Assembly (NCBI GenBank): GCA_022819985.1
Contig: JAJEGH010000028.1
Span: forward strand, 124,001 to 188,000
Length of the DNA stretch: 64,000 nucleotides
Direction of reading: 5' to 3'
Source: Alphaproteobacteria bacterium
GTDB taxonomy: Bacteria > Pseudomonadota > Alphaproteobacteria > Bin65
Translations under genes and position numbers: made by a program
In this document: positions 8,758 to 18,243 of the stretch, one piece after another
How the letters are laid out: each line of letters begins with the position of its first letter
Position numbering within the stretch: position 1 is the first letter of the stretch
The notes under the pieces: generated by a model
What the model saw: only the letters and a program-made list of their open reading frames with translations
Told to the model about the DNA's origin: nothing
The model's database searches: none

Positions 8758-10239
8758 ATGGGCCGTACATTGAGTGCCGTGGATCGTCGAGAATTCCTAT
8801 ACGCTACCGGCAGCGCCGCCGCGGTGGGCCTGAGTGGCGGGCCGGGTCTGGCAGGAACGCTTCCCGAGGTCGGCGCCCTGCATCGCCTTCTGGAAGAAAC
8901 GCCCCACGAGCGCGTCGCCGTCGAGCTTGCGGGCCTGATCGGGGACGGGCTCGATCACCGCAGGACCCTGGCCGCCCTGGCCGTCGCGACCTCGCGCCGC
9001 GTCCAGCCGCTCCCGCATGTCGGGTTCAAATACCACACGGTGCTGGCGCTGCAATCTGTTCACCTGACGGCGCTTAACCTTGCGGGCAAGGAACGCTGGC
9101 TGCCGATTTTCTGGGCGCTCGACTATTTCAAGCGCGCCCAGGAACAGGAGCATCGTTCGAGCGGCTGGGCGATGGGTCCGCCGCCGGCGCCCGTGGCGAC
9201 GACGCCGGAGAAGGCCAGCAAACGCCTGATCGAAGCCCTGGATCGCTGGGATCTTGAGGCCGTCGATTCCGCCGTCGTCGATTTCGCACGGCTTGCGACC
9301 CCGGGGCAGCTCTCCGAGATCCTTTTCAGATACGGCATCCGGGATCTTCGTGCGATCGGTCACAAGGCGATCGCGGCGCAGAATGTGCACCGCCTCCTGC
9401 CGCTCGTCGGACCTGAATATGCGCCGCCGGTGCTTCGCTCGCTCGCCGCGGCGTTGCAGAATCACGGCTACGACCCGAATCCCGCCACCGCCGACCTGCC
9501 TTCCGATCGAACCTGGCGCGAGTTCCAGGTGATGCTCGGAGAGATCCCGAAGACTTGGAAACAAGGCCGCCGGGATGCCGCCGCACGCAACGAGCTCGTC
9601 CGCACGCTGCGCGAAGTTTCGGAGCTCGATGCGGGCCGGGCGGTGATCGATCTCCTGAAACACGGCGTGTCCGCCGACTCGATCTGGGAGGCCCTGTTCG
9701 CCACCGCTGCGGAACTGGTGTTGACACGGCCGACGGTTGTCCCGGCGCACTCCCAGACGTCCGCGAACGCATTTCATTATGTGTTCCGGCACGCTCGAAC
9801 GGAGTCGACGCAGCTTCTGGCGCTGCTGCAGTCGGCGGCCTTCATGCCGGCTTTCCGGCGTGGGGTTGGCAACGCGCAGCCCGATCGGCGCATCGACGAG
9901 CTGGAACCTCTCGCGGTCTCTGGCAACGGCGCGTTCGCGCTGCGCGAGGCATTCTCCGAACTGCCGCACGACCCCGCCTCCGGCGCGCGCAAGGCCTTGC
10001 ACTACCTGCAACAGGGCGGTTCCGCGGATAGGTTGGTCGCCGGCGCACGCCGGCATCTCGCGTACAGCGGACGGCAATCCCACGACTACAAGTTCACAGA
10101 GGCCGCCTTGGAGAACCACCGGCAAATGGCGCCCACCGTGTGGCGGGACCGGATTCTGTCCGCCTCGATGGCATATTTCACTGGCTCCGCAACGGCACCG
10201 AATCCCGTTGCCGAAGAGGCTCTGCAATTGCTCGGATAG
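8758..10239 (+). CDS. Tat-signal-containing protein of unknown function
   Basis: A 493-aa protein. The N-terminus MGRTLSAVDRREFLYATGSA carries a twin-arginine-like signal (DRREFL, then AAAVGLSGG), so it is probably exported folded. The rest is mostly helical, with possible metal-binding histidines (FKYHTVLALQSVHLTAL, NAFHYVFRHAR, SHDYKFTEAALENH) and no cofactor motif I know. The ATG at 8758 follows GGTGGGGA; longer in-frame starts give a basic leader. It stands alone between mobile-element scars, which points to an acquired gene. It appears intact from start to stop. Confidence 0.65.
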   Translation: MGRTLSAVDRREFLYATGSAAAVGLSGGPGLAGTLPEVGALHRLLEETPHERVAVELAGLIGDGLDHRRTLAALAVATSRRVQPLPHVGFKYHTVLALQSVHLTALNLAGKERWLPIFWALDYFKRAQEQEHRSSGWAMGPPPAPVATTPEKASKRLIEALDRWDLEAVDSAVVDFARLATPGQLSEILFRYGIRDLRAIGHKAIAAQNVHRLLPLVGPEYAPPVLRSLAAALQNHGYDPNPATADLPSDRTWREFQVMLGEIPKTWKQGRRDAAARNELVRTLREVSELDAGRAVIDLLKHGVSADSIWEALFATAAELVLTRPTVVPAHSQTSANAFHYVFRHARTESTQLLALLQSAAFMPAFRRGVGNAQPDRRIDELEPLAVSGNGAFALREAFSELPHDPASGARKALHYLQQGGSADRLVAGARRHLAYSGRQSHDYKFTEAALENHRQMAPTVWRDRILSASMAYFTGSATAPNPVAEEALQLLG

Positions 10240-10899
10240 GGTGCTGACCGCATCAGCCTGGATTCCCCGCAAGCCGTCGGTCACGATCACGCGTTCATGG
10301 CAAGAAATCCTTGAGCGAACCTGTCAGGTGAGGAACCGAGTGGGTCAATCGCGCACGCCCGGCTCCATGGGTGAAGGGTCTCGGTAGCGACTCCTCCTGC
10401 CCGGCCCCGCCAGCAAAGGTTCAACCGGAGAAAGCGTTCCGTCAGGCCTTGGAAGCGTCGATTCGATGCCTGAAGTGCGTGTAAGCCGGGTGCGCAGTTG
10501 GTGTCGCGTGGCATCGCCACGGCTAACCGGCAAACGATGGGCTTCGGATTTCGGTCGGCTGAGCCTGAAGATAGCGAGTCCTGCGCCCCTATGCGGGCGC
10601 GGAACGGCCCCCACATTGTGTCCCGGCCGCAAAGCCGGGGCGGTTGCCGCGGCCGGTCCCGTGTCGGATCGCAACGGTCCGACGGAATTCCTGGTCTATC
10701 GGGCGTCTCGACGGGTTGTGGATTGCTCCGGTTCCGCCGACGCTTGGCGATGAGCGCCGACCGGGTCATCAAAACGCATGCGGGGATTTTCAATTCCAGG
10801 ACCTGGGCGGGCGACACATGGCGGCAAAGGACCATTTCGAAGCGCGGAGACAATATCGAGTCCGCCGCGGGTGCCAGTTCCGTGCAGGGGTAACCGTAG
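10240..10899. other. No supported gene; degenerate accessory DNA
   Basis: About 660 bp without a frame I can tie to a family on either strand. Open frames here have arginine- and proline-rich, non-protein-like translations typical of GC-rich shadow frames. It leads into a truncated transporter gene and is probably degraded sequence from past insertion or deletion events. Confidence 0.5.
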
Positions 10900-11182
10900 G
10901 CAGGTCCTGCAGCTCGTCGTCGTGCCCTCCGTCGTGCCCTACGCCATCCAGGGCATGCGCATGGGCATGGGCCGCGCCTTCGCGACGATCGTTTCGGCGG
11001 AGATCCTCGCGGCGAATTCCGGCCTCGGCTTCCTGATCTTCTCGTCGCGCGAATTCTCCCGGATGGACACGGTGATCGTGGCGATTGCTGTCCTCGGCAT
11101 ACTCGGCATCGTGATCGACCGCCTGTTCCACCGCATGACGCGCATGGTCGGCGGCAACTACCTGCCGAGCGAGATGGCCTGA
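10900..11182 (+). pseudogene. C-terminal fragment of an ABC transporter permease (NitT/TauT/SsuC type)
   Basis: The last 93 codons of a binding-protein-dependent permease: LQLVVVPSVVPYAIQGMRMG, MGRAFATIVSAEILAANSG (permease loop), LGFLIFSSREFSRMDTV, then one membrane helix IVAIAVLGILGIVIDRLFHR and the end GGNYLPSEMA. Family members are about 260 aa with six helices, so roughly two-thirds is missing from the 5' side. No start codon or ribosome site is present and no partner ATPase or binding protein is nearby. It is a deletion scar. Confidence 0.8.
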
Positions 11183-11473
11183 GCCCGGCTTCGCAGGCGC
11201 AGGCCGAAGCCATCTGGCGCGCTCGGGAGTGGACCGGGACCCCGAGGCCGGATAGTTGGTTTGAACTCGTTTTGCCAGTGCGCGGGGCGTTTCGAGGATC
11301 GACGCCAGACACCCTGACTGCCGCCTCGACCGAGAGTATCCTGGAAACTTGGGGGACCCGGTCGCCATGCTCGGTCCGCAGGTGATGACAGCCCCGTGAG
11401 GCAGCGTGTCCCGGCAGGCCGTCTCGGCGGCGCTGAGGCGGCGAAACAGGTTGGGAGAGCCATCCTCGGGCTT

Positions 11474-11566
11474 GCGATAGCGCGCCGCCACAGACCGGAT
11501 AGGTTCGCCCGCCAAATGGGCATCGACAACACGCTCGCGAAGATCAATCGAACAGGGTCGCGTCAT
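11474..11566 (-). pseudogene. N-terminal fragment of an IS630-family transposase
   Basis: From an ATG at 11566 the minus strand reads MTRPCSIDLRERVVDAHLAG and EPIRSVAARYR, the helix-turn-helix start of IS630-type transposases. After about 31 residues the sequence no longer resembles the family in any frame. Only this stub remains; no inverted repeats were found. Confidence 0.7.
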
Positions 11567-11941
11567 GCAAGCCGGTTTCCGTCCCCTGTAGACAGCTGGA
11601 ATCGCATGTCAACAACGATGGAAACTCCCAAGATTCACTTAATGACAGATACCCTCCAGTTGATGAGCCGATTGGCTTGGCAGGCGAGATCTGAGGTGGC
11701 CTCGGTTCGTCGGACAGCCTTGGCCTGGAGTTTGAATGCGACCGATTGCGGGACGATTACGGGCACCAGAGTCCGATTCGGCGGATTGAACGAAGCATTG
11801 AGGAACTCCGCCGGTCTGGGCAGGTCCTCGTCGGACCGAACCACCTTGGATTACATGACGAGGCAAATGGCGTTGTTCGACACTCGAGTTTGACCTCACG
11901 AAGGCTTCGCAAATTCAACGAAATAGCACATCGAGCGGCAT
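11567..11941. other. No supported gene
   Basis: About 375 bp between the IS630 stub and the CoA-transferase stop. A short plus-strand frame at 11746-11893 (DDYGHQSPIRRIERSIEELR and onward) looks somewhat protein-like, but it has no ribosome site or recognisable family. I treat it as unassigned remnant DNA. Confidence 0.4.
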
Positions 11942-13174
11942 TCAATCCGTACGCTGATCGACACCCGAAACCCCGAACGCGCCCTCGCTCAGCAATCGCG
12001 CGCAGGCGGCGTCGGAATAGGACAGCTCCCGTTTCAGAACATCGAGGGTGTCGGCGCCGAGCGCGGGGGCCGGGCATCGTACCGAGCCCGGCGAAGCGGA
12101 AAGGCGCGGCACGATATCGGGCGTGCGGTACTCTCCGATCTCGTCATCCTGGATCCAGTTGTAGCCGCGGGCGGCGAGGTGTGGGTCTGTCGCCAAATCT
12201 GCGACGTCATTGATGGGGCCGGCAACAAGGCCCCGCCTGTCGAAGCTTTCGATCAGTTCATCGCGCGTCTGCAACCGCGCCCAGTCGGCGAATTCACGGC
12301 AAATCAGTTCACGGTTTTGGGTTCGCGACGCACTATCGGCGTAGCGACTGTCGACGAGCCAGTCGGAACGATCGACAAGCTGTGCCAAGCGCCGGAATTG
12401 TTCGTCGTTCTGAACGGAGACGCACACCCACCGGTCGTCGCTTGTCAGGAAATGGCCGGTCGGCGCGCCTCCGAGACTGTGATTTCCGCTCCGGCTCCAG
12501 ACCTCTTGAAAAAGGTCGAAGTAGCTCAGGAGCGGCGCGGTCATTCTGAAAGCGACGTCGTAGAGCGCGATATCCACCGACTGGCCCCGCGCACCGGGAT
12601 CCCTGGCCCGGCCGTAGAGCGAAAGAACGGCGCCCAGGGCTCCAGCGACGCCGGTCATGAAATCGCAGACGGGAATGCAGCCTCCGGCCCGCATGGGCGG
12701 TCCGCCGGCCTCGCCGGTCAGGTCGCTCAGGCCGCTGAATCCCTGGGCAATCGGATCGTAGCCGCCTTCCGACGCCTTCGGGCCGGTACGGCCGAAAGCG
12801 CTGACATAGACGATCACCAGCCCGGGAAACGACGCCTTCAGGCCCTCCTCGGTGAATCCCCATTTTTCCATAGTGCCGGGCCGAAGGCTGTTGATCATGA
12901 CATCGCAGCGCGCAATCAGTTCGCCGAGCACCGTCCGGCCCGAGGCCGTTTCGAGATCGAGCACGACGGATTTCTTGTTGCGGCCGTTGACCTTCCAATA
13001 AAGGCTCTCGCCGTCGACCATCGGCCCGAACTGGCGGAGCACGTCGCCGCGGCCGGGCCTCTCGACCTTGATCACTTCGGCGCCGAACTCGCCCAGCAGC
13101 GTCCCGATGAAGGGTCCCGCGACGAGCTCTCCCAGCTCGAGAACCTTGAGGCCCGCAAGTGGAGGCTTGGTCAT
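11942..13174 (-). CDS. CaiB/BaiF family (class III) CoA-transferase
   Basis: A 410-aa protein starting MTKPPLAGLKVLELGELVAG, with the family features GPFIGTLLGEFGAEVIKVER, the active-site aspartate region LRPGTMEKWGFT, GGYDPIAQGFSGLSDLTGE and the C-terminal GPINDVADLATDPHLAARGY. The enzyme moves CoA between carboxylic acids. The frame is open far upstream, but the ATG at 13174 fits homologues. It is the last gene of the leftward transporter operon, about 115 bp after the hydrolase, suggesting that the imported acid is activated to a CoA thioester. Confidence 0.9.
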   Translation of the reverse strand: MTKPPLAGLKVLELGELVAGPFIGTLLGEFGAEVIKVERPGRGDVLRQFGPMVDGESLYWKVNGRNKKSVVLDLETASGRTVLGELIARCDVMINSLRPGTMEKWGFTEEGLKASFPGLVIVYVSAFGRTGPKASEGGYDPIAQGFSGLSDLTGEAGGPPMRAGGCIPVCDFMTGVAGALGAVLSLYGRARDPGARGQSVDIALYDVAFRMTAPLLSYFDLFQEVWSRSGNHSLGGAPTGHFLTSDDRWVCVSVQNDEQFRRLAQLVDRSDWLVDSRYADSASRTQNRELICREFADWARLQTRDELIESFDRRGLVAGPINDVADLATDPHLAARGYNWIQDDEIGEYRTPDIVPRLSASPGSVRCPAPALGADTLDVLKRELSYSDAACARLLSEGAFGVSGVDQRTD

Positions 13175-13290
13175 CGCTCGCTCGCTGCCATCCCGCGTTC
13201 CGCGATCCCCAGCAGTCGACCGCGCGTTCCGGAGAACAGCCGCCCGGACACCTGCACCCGCCTGGGCCCGGCAGTCTTCGGAAGCCCGGA

Positions 13291-14016
13291 TCAGGCCGCC
13301 CGCCGCTCGCGCGCCTGGCGGATGAACTCGACCGCCGTGTCCGTCGAGATGACCGGGGCGAAGAACATGTCGAGCCGCTCCAGGGTCGGCACCTCGTCCT
13401 CCTCCCGGCCGCAGCCGCAGGCGTCGCCGACGACGATGGGCATGTAGCCCATGTCGCGGCAGCTCCGGGCCGCCTGCTCGATGCACCAGTCGAGGTGGAA
13501 GCCGGACAGCAGGACGGTCCGGACACCGCGCATGTTCAGGTAGCTCGACAGCATGGTGCCGAGGAACACGTTGCCGAGCGACGTGTAGTGGATGATCTCG
13601 TCTTCCGGTCGCATCAGTTCCTTGATTTCCGCGACCGTATCGCAGTCCCGTTCCTTCTGCGCGTCGGTCCAGTCCTCCTTGCCGGAGGCCCAGTAGTCGT
13701 ATTGCGACCTGTCCATCGGCGATTGCGGAAAGCCCTGCCGGAAGATTTCGTAGCGGGTGAAGAACAGGTGCATCCCGGCGTCGCGGCAGGCGTGGATCAG
13801 CTTGACGGTGTTGCCGAGGGCGCCGCCGGGCAGCCGGGTCCGCTCCCACAGCCGCTCGTGGGATTGCGCGCCGAAATTGCTCAGTATGCTGTTGGAGTAT
13901 CCGACCGCCAGATACGCTGTCGGCAGCGTGAGGATTTCGGCGAAATCGACCCCCGCCCATTGCGGATGAAGGTCCGGAATTTTCGATCTCCAACTGGTCT
14001 TCTGTTCAGGAATCAT
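13291..14016 (-). CDS. Isochorismatase-family cysteine hydrolase with altered active site
   Basis: A 241-aa isochorismatase-like fold. The nucleophile region LLSGFHLDWCIEQAARSCRD keeps the cysteine, and the end MGYMPIVVGDACG is typical. The motif-I Asp, however, is replaced: this protein has AVGYSNSIL where the paralogue at 19328 has NTDSQNSIL. The usual Lys of motif II is also not seen (IHYTSLGNVFLGT). It could be a non-hydrolytic or re-specialised member. The start overlaps the upstream ATPase stop by 11 bp, so the two are co-translated. Its close paralogue is encoded at the head of the same operon. Confidence 0.85.
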   Translation of the reverse strand: MIPEQKTSWRSKIPDLHPQWAGVDFAEILTLPTAYLAVGYSNSILSNFGAQSHERLWERTRLPGGALGNTVKLIHACRDAGMHLFFTRYEIFRQGFPQSPMDRSQYDYWASGKEDWTDAQKERDCDTVAEIKELMRPEDEIIHYTSLGNVFLGTMLSSYLNMRGVRTVLLSGFHLDWCIEQAARSCRDMGYMPIVVGDACGCGREEDEVPTLERLDMFFAPVISTDTAVEFIRQARERRAA

Positions 14017-14851
14017 CGCTTCCTCCTGCGGATTGACGTTTCCGGAGATTGCGCATGCCGGCGGCGGCGCGTTTCTCCTCGAGAATTTTTCGGTAGCTCT
14101 GGTGCTCCTCGTGATCGGCCATCCCGAGATAGAACCGGCGAACGGTATCGTCCCGGGCCAGTGCGTCGGCGCGGCCCTCCGAGACGACGCGGCCGCCTTC
14201 CATCACATAGGCGTACTGTACGATGGAAAGCGCCATGAGGGCGTTCTGCTCGGCGAGAAGGATGGCGACATCTTCGTCCCGGTTGAGGCGGTGAACGATC
14301 TGGAAGATCTCCTTCACCAGAAGCGGTGCCAGACCCATCGAGGGTTCGTCCAGGAGAATGAGCTTCGGACGCCCCATCATGGCCCGGCCGATCGCCGCCA
14401 TCTGCTGTTCTCCGCCGGACAGGTAGCCGGCCTTGAGCTCGCGCCGCTCCGCAAGAGCCGGGAAATACTCGTAAACCCGCTCAAGATCGCTTTTAACGGT
14501 CTCGCCCCAGGTTTGCGCATAGGCCCCCGCACGAAGGTTCTCCTCGACCGTCAGATGCTCGAACAGCCGCCGGCCCTCCAGGACCTGGACGATTCCGAGC
14601 CGCACGATGTCGGCAGGATCGAGCTTCAGCACGGAACGGCCCAGAAACTCGATCGTGCCCCGGGCGACTTCGCCGCGTTCCGCCCGCAACAGGTTCGACA
14701 CCGCCTTCAACGTCGTCGATTTACCGGCGCCGTTGGCCCCGAGAAGGGCAACGATGCCCTTCTCGGGGACTGCAAGCGAGACGCCCTTGAGGACGTGGAT
14801 GACGCCACCATAGTAGACCTCGACATCCTCGATCCTCAGTACGGGCGCCAC
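14006..14851 (-). CDS. ABC transporter ATP-binding protein, LivF type
   Basis: A 281-aa ATPase. Walker A LLGANGAGKST lies in the first 45 residues, the signature is YLSGGEQQMAAIGRAMMGRP, and Walker B is KLILLDEPSMGLAPLLVKEI, with the LivF-typical short spacing. It is the second ATPase of a branched-chain-type (HAAT) importer whose other parts are the next four genes upstream. A C-terminal tail of about 45 residues (HEEHQSYRKILEEKRAAAG) exceeds the usual 235 aa. It starts 4 bp after the binding-protein stop. Confidence 0.92.
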   Translation of the reverse strand: MAPVLRIEDVEVYYGGVIHVLKGVSLAVPEKGIVALLGANGAGKSTTLKAVSNLLRAERGEVARGTIEFLGRSVLKLDPADIVRLGIVQVLEGRRLFEHLTVEENLRAGAYAQTWGETVKSDLERVYEYFPALAERRELKAGYLSGGEQQMAAIGRAMMGRPKLILLDEPSMGLAPLLVKEIFQIVHRLNRDEDVAILLAEQNALMALSIVQYAYVMEGGRVVSEGRADALARDDTVRRFYLGMADHEEHQSYRKILEEKRAAAGMRNLRKRQSAGGSDDS

Positions 14852-14855
14852 GGTA

Positions 14856-16178
14856 TCACTGCTTGGTCTGTTTCTTGTATTCGGCGGCGGCCCGCTTGAT
14901 CTCGGACTTGACCACGTCCTCGTACGGCGGGACCCAATCGGAGATCGTGGTCCATGTCTTGCCGTCCCAGCGCTGGAAGAGCTGCGGTTCGATGCCGCCG
15001 TGATAGGTGGCGGAGAACACGAGCTCGGGCAGCAATCCTTCCGCCCCGAGTTCCTTGAGCCTCTTCTTGTCGAGTTTGATCATGCGGAAGCCGTCGCGGA
15101 CCTTCTTGCCGTCGAGCGGCATGCCGGCGCTCTTGATGGCGTTGCGGAATGCCTCGACGATGATGATCCCGGTCAGGACGCCGCGGTTGTAGGCAACCGT
15201 ACCGACCCGCTTCCGGTCGATGTTGCCCTTGCCCTGGTCGTGGACCTTCTTGATGATTTCCTGGATCACCGGGAAATCGAGGCCGACTCCATGATAGTTG
15301 GCCGAGACGTAGCCCTTGGCAAGATCGCCCGCCGGCGTGACGTCCTCCTCGGAACCGCACCAGAGCGTGCCGACGAATTTCTCGATCGGAAATCCGACCT
15401 TTTTCATCTCGGTCATCGGAACGTTGCAGGACTGGCCGTAATTCCATTGGATCGCCCAGTCCGCGCGGAACCGGCGCGCGATGTCGACCCAGGCGGCGCT
15501 CTGCTCGAGGGCCGGCCAGGCAAGGGGCCAGGACTTCCATTCGAACCCGAATTTCTTGGCGAGCGCATCGAAGATCGGGAACGGCTGGCGGCCGTAGGCG
15601 TTGTCCAGATGGACGAAGGCGATCTTCCTGCCCTTGAGCTTGGCCTCGCCGCCCTCCTGCTGCGCGATATAGCGGATGGTCGACGCGGCCTGGGACCAGA
15701 AGTTCAGGATGACCGGCGAGAGGTAGGGGAACGTCGTTCCGTCGGTCGATTCCGACCGTCCGCCGGCAAGATTGATGCCGAGTACCTTGTCTTCCGTAAG
15801 CCTCTTGGACAGCGCGAATATGACCGGCGTGCTGTTCGGGTAGACGATCTTCCACTTGCCGCGGAAGCGCTCGTAGCATTCGAGCGCGCGCGGCGTCTTG
15901 TAGCCGAACTCGCATTCCTCCCACTTGATCTTGACGCCGTCGATGCCGCCGTTGGCGTTGACCAGAGCGAAATAGTCCTGCTGGCCCGAGCTTACGCCGC
16001 TGGCGGCGGAAGCGAACGGGCCGGTCCGGGTGACCAGCATCGGATGATAGATTTCGCCTTCCGCGGCGATGCTTGTCTGCGTCGGCAGCGTCGCCGACGC
16101 CGTCGCAAGCACACCTGCGGCCAGGACCCCGGTCGCGAGCGCCGGGGAAAAACGAATGGATGCACGTCTCATCAACAT
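14856..16178 (-). CDS. ABC transporter substrate-binding protein, Liv/HAAT type
   Basis: A 440-aa periplasmic binding protein with a Sec signal peptide (MLMRRASIRFSPALATGVLA, cleavage near IAAEG). The mature start YHPMLVTRTGPFASAASGVS is typical of the Peripla_BP_6 fold, with FVHLDNAYGRQPFPIFDALA in the hinge. The ATG at 16178 lies 5 bp after a strong AGGAGG; the frame is open upstream but without that signal. It delivers the ligand to the two permeases upstream. With a CoA-transferase and hydrolases in the operon, the ligand is more likely an organic acid or amide than an amino acid; this is an inference. Confidence 0.92.
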   Translation of the reverse strand: MLMRRASIRFSPALATGVLAAGVLATASATLPTQTSIAAEGEIYHPMLVTRTGPFASAASGVSSGQQDYFALVNANGGIDGVKIKWEECEFGYKTPRALECYERFRGKWKIVYPNSTPVIFALSKRLTEDKVLGINLAGGRSESTDGTTFPYLSPVILNFWSQAASTIRYIAQQEGGEAKLKGRKIAFVHLDNAYGRQPFPIFDALAKKFGFEWKSWPLAWPALEQSAAWVDIARRFRADWAIQWNYGQSCNVPMTEMKKVGFPIEKFVGTLWCGSEEDVTPAGDLAKGYVSANYHGVGLDFPVIQEIIKKVHDQGKGNIDRKRVGTVAYNRGVLTGIIIVEAFRNAIKSAGMPLDGKKVRDGFRMIKLDKKRLKELGAEGLLPELVFSATYHGGIEPQLFQRWDGKTWTTISDWVPPYEDVVKSEIKRAAAEYKKQTKQ

Positions 16179-16272
16179 ATCGACCTCCTGTTTCCGTGCC
16201 GTTGCACGGCGTAGGGTCTTGAATCGGCCGGATTGACCGATTCTTCGGCTTGCTCGCAAACGCCTCGCCGGT

Positions 16273-17355
16273 TCATGTGCGCACTGCCGACCCAAGCCGA
16301 AATTCGAAGCGCGACGAAAACCGGCGCCAGATGTGGGCCAGCCCCAGGGGTTCGAAAATCAGGAAGAGGACGATCAGAACGCCGAACACGACATGCTCGG
16401 CGTTCGCAAGCACGGCGGCGGATACGATCTCGCCGCCGACAATTCCGTAAAGGTTGTGCATTCCGATGCTGATCGCGATAGGCAGCAGCGCGATGAATGC
16501 AGCGCCCAGGTAGGATCCGAGGATGCTTCCGAGGCCACCGATGATGATCATTCCCAGGAGTTGGATCGAGAGTTCCAGCTCGTACTCCTGGACGTTCGCC
16601 GCCCCGACCCAGGCAAAGACGACAAGGGCGCCGGCGATCCCGCCGTAAAACGCCGACACCATGAAAGCGAGCAGCTTGTAGCGAAGCATGGAAATGCCCA
16701 TGACCCGCGCCGCCACGTCGTGATCGCGGATCGCCATCCAGGCTCTCCCGACGCGGCTGCGGGTCAGGTTCCAGGCGAAGAGCGTCAGCACGGCGGCGAC
16801 CGCGAGGGAGAAGTAATACTGCTCGAGCGCGGTATCGATCTCCCAGGCGCCGATGAAGACCGGTGGCGTGTTGATGGTCACCATCGACGCCGCGCCGATC
16901 CAGGGAACGCGCTGGATCGTCCAGACGATGATGAACTGGGCGGCGAGCGTGGCGACGAGCAGGTACAGGCCCTTGATGCGCAGGGACGGCGTCCCGACGA
17001 CGGCGCCGACGAGAGCGGCCGTCAATCCGGCGAGGAGCAGCGTCAGGGGGATCGGAATCCCGTATCGTCCGTAGGCGATGACGCCGGCGAACGCGCCGAT
17101 GGCCATGAACGCCGCCTGGCCCAGCGAAATGAGCCCGGCATACCCCGTCAGGACGTTCAGGCCGAGGGCGGCGATCGAGAGGATCAGCATGGGAACGAGA
17201 ATTCCCTTGAGCCAGTAATCGCCGAGAAACGGCGGCACGAGCAGGAAAAAGCCGACGAGCAGGAACAGGGCGAGCCGGTCCAGGGATCCCGGCAGGTAGC
17301 GCATGTCCCTCTGAAGGACCTGCGGCAGTTGCGTTCGGGCGTCCGGAAGGGCCAT
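16273..17355 (-). CDS. ABC transporter permease, LivM type
   Basis: A 360-aa inner-membrane protein with about eight to ten hydrophobic segments, beginning LALFLLVGFFLLVPPFLGDY. The LivM signatures are LNVLTGYAGLISLGQAAFMA and the cytoplasmic loop GRAWMAIRDHDVAARVMGIS, which contacts the ATPase. It starts one base downstream of the LivH-type stop, so the two are translationally coupled. Together they form the translocation channel of the importer. The end FIFEPLGLAHIW matches the family. Confidence 0.92.
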   Translation of the reverse strand: MALPDARTQLPQVLQRDMRYLPGSLDRLALFLLVGFFLLVPPFLGDYWLKGILVPMLILSIAALGLNVLTGYAGLISLGQAAFMAIGAFAGVIAYGRYGIPIPLTLLLAGLTAALVGAVVGTPSLRIKGLYLLVATLAAQFIIVWTIQRVPWIGAASMVTINTPPVFIGAWEIDTALEQYYFSLAVAAVLTLFAWNLTRSRVGRAWMAIRDHDVAARVMGISMLRYKLLAFMVSAFYGGIAGALVVFAWVGAANVQEYELELSIQLLGMIIIGGLGSILGSYLGAAFIALLPIAISIGMHNLYGIVGGEIVSAAVLANAEHVVFGVLIVLFLIFEPLGLAHIWRRFSSRFEFRLGSAVRT

Positions 17356-18243
17356 TCACACCCTCTCGATCATTTCTTCACCGAACAGGCCGTAGGGCCG
17401 GAACATCAGGAACAGGAGCGCGACGAGATAGGCCATGATGTCCTGGACGCCGCCGCCCACGAGGGGCCCGATGAATCCCTCTCCCAGCGCCTCGGCAACG
17501 CCGACGATCAGGCCGGCGACGATCGCGCCGGGAATGCTTTCGATGCCTCCGATGATGAGCACGGGAAGCGCCTTCAGCGCGATCAGCGACATCGCGAAGT
17601 GGACGCCGATCCGCGCTCCCCAGAGCATCCCTGCGGCCAGCGCCACGATGCCTGCCAGGACCCAGACGATCGTCCAGACCTTGCGCAGCTGGATCCCCAT
17701 CGACTGGGCGGCCACATGATCGTCGGCGATGGCCCGCAGTCCGAGCCCGATCCGGGTCTTGTGGAAGAACAGGACCAGCAGGATCACGAAAAAGGCGGCG
17801 GCCAGGGCGGAAATGAAATCCGGCATCGAAACGAAGACCCCGCCGATCATCAGCGGTTCGACGGGAAGGCCGAGCTTCAGTCCGTGGGGCTGCGTGCCCC
17901 AGAATATCTGGGCCGATCCCTCGAGGATGAAGGCGAGGCCCAGAGTCGCCACGAAAATGACCAGCGGTTCGGCGCCGACCAGGGGACGGAAGATCGCCCG
18001 TTCGGCGAACACCGCGACCCCGCCCATCACGCCGACGGTGAGCAGCAGGGCGACCCAGAAACCGACCATTGGTATGAGGCCGACAAGGGTCAGGGCGGCG
18101 AACAGCGTCATCGCGCCCTGCGCAAAGTTGAACACGGAGGACGCCTTGAAAATGAGGACGAAGCCGAGCGCGACCATGGAATACATGGAGCCGATAAGCA
18201 GGCCCGTGATCGTAAGCTCGATGCCGTAGATGAGGTCGTTCAT
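17356..18243 (-). CDS. ABC transporter permease, LivH type
   Basis: A 295-aa membrane protein, MNDLIYGIELTITGLLIGSM then YSMVALGFVLIFKASSVFNF AQGA, the conserved LivH start. The coupling loop is GLGLRAIADDHVAAQSMGIQ, and it ends MFRPYGLFGEEMIERV. It overlaps the preceding ATPase stop by one base (TGATG). It pairs with the LivM-type permease to form the channel. Confidence 0.92.
   Translation of the reverse strand: MNDLIYGIELTITGLLIGSMYSMVALGFVLIFKASSVFNFAQGAMTLFAALTLVGLIPMVGFWVALLLTVGVMGGVAVFAERAIFRPLVGAEPLVIFVATLGLAFILEGSAQIFWGTQPHGLKLGLPVEPLMIGGVFVSMPDFISALAAAFFVILLVLFFHKTRIGLGLRAIADDHVAAQSMGIQLRKVWTIVWVLAGIVALAAGMLWGARIGVHFAMSLIALKALPVLIIGGIESIPGAIVAGLIVGVAEALGEGFIGPLVGGGVQDIMAYLVALLFLMFRPYGLFGEEMIERV

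Noticed and set aside
11746-11893. Short plus-strand frame with a helical-looking translation
   Set aside because: No ribosome site, no recognised family, and located in degraded IS-flanking DNA.
11942-13993. A 683-codon frame suggesting an N-terminally extended CoA-transferase
   Set aside because: The extra part is a shadow of the isochorismatase-family gene; the ATG at 13174 matches the family start.
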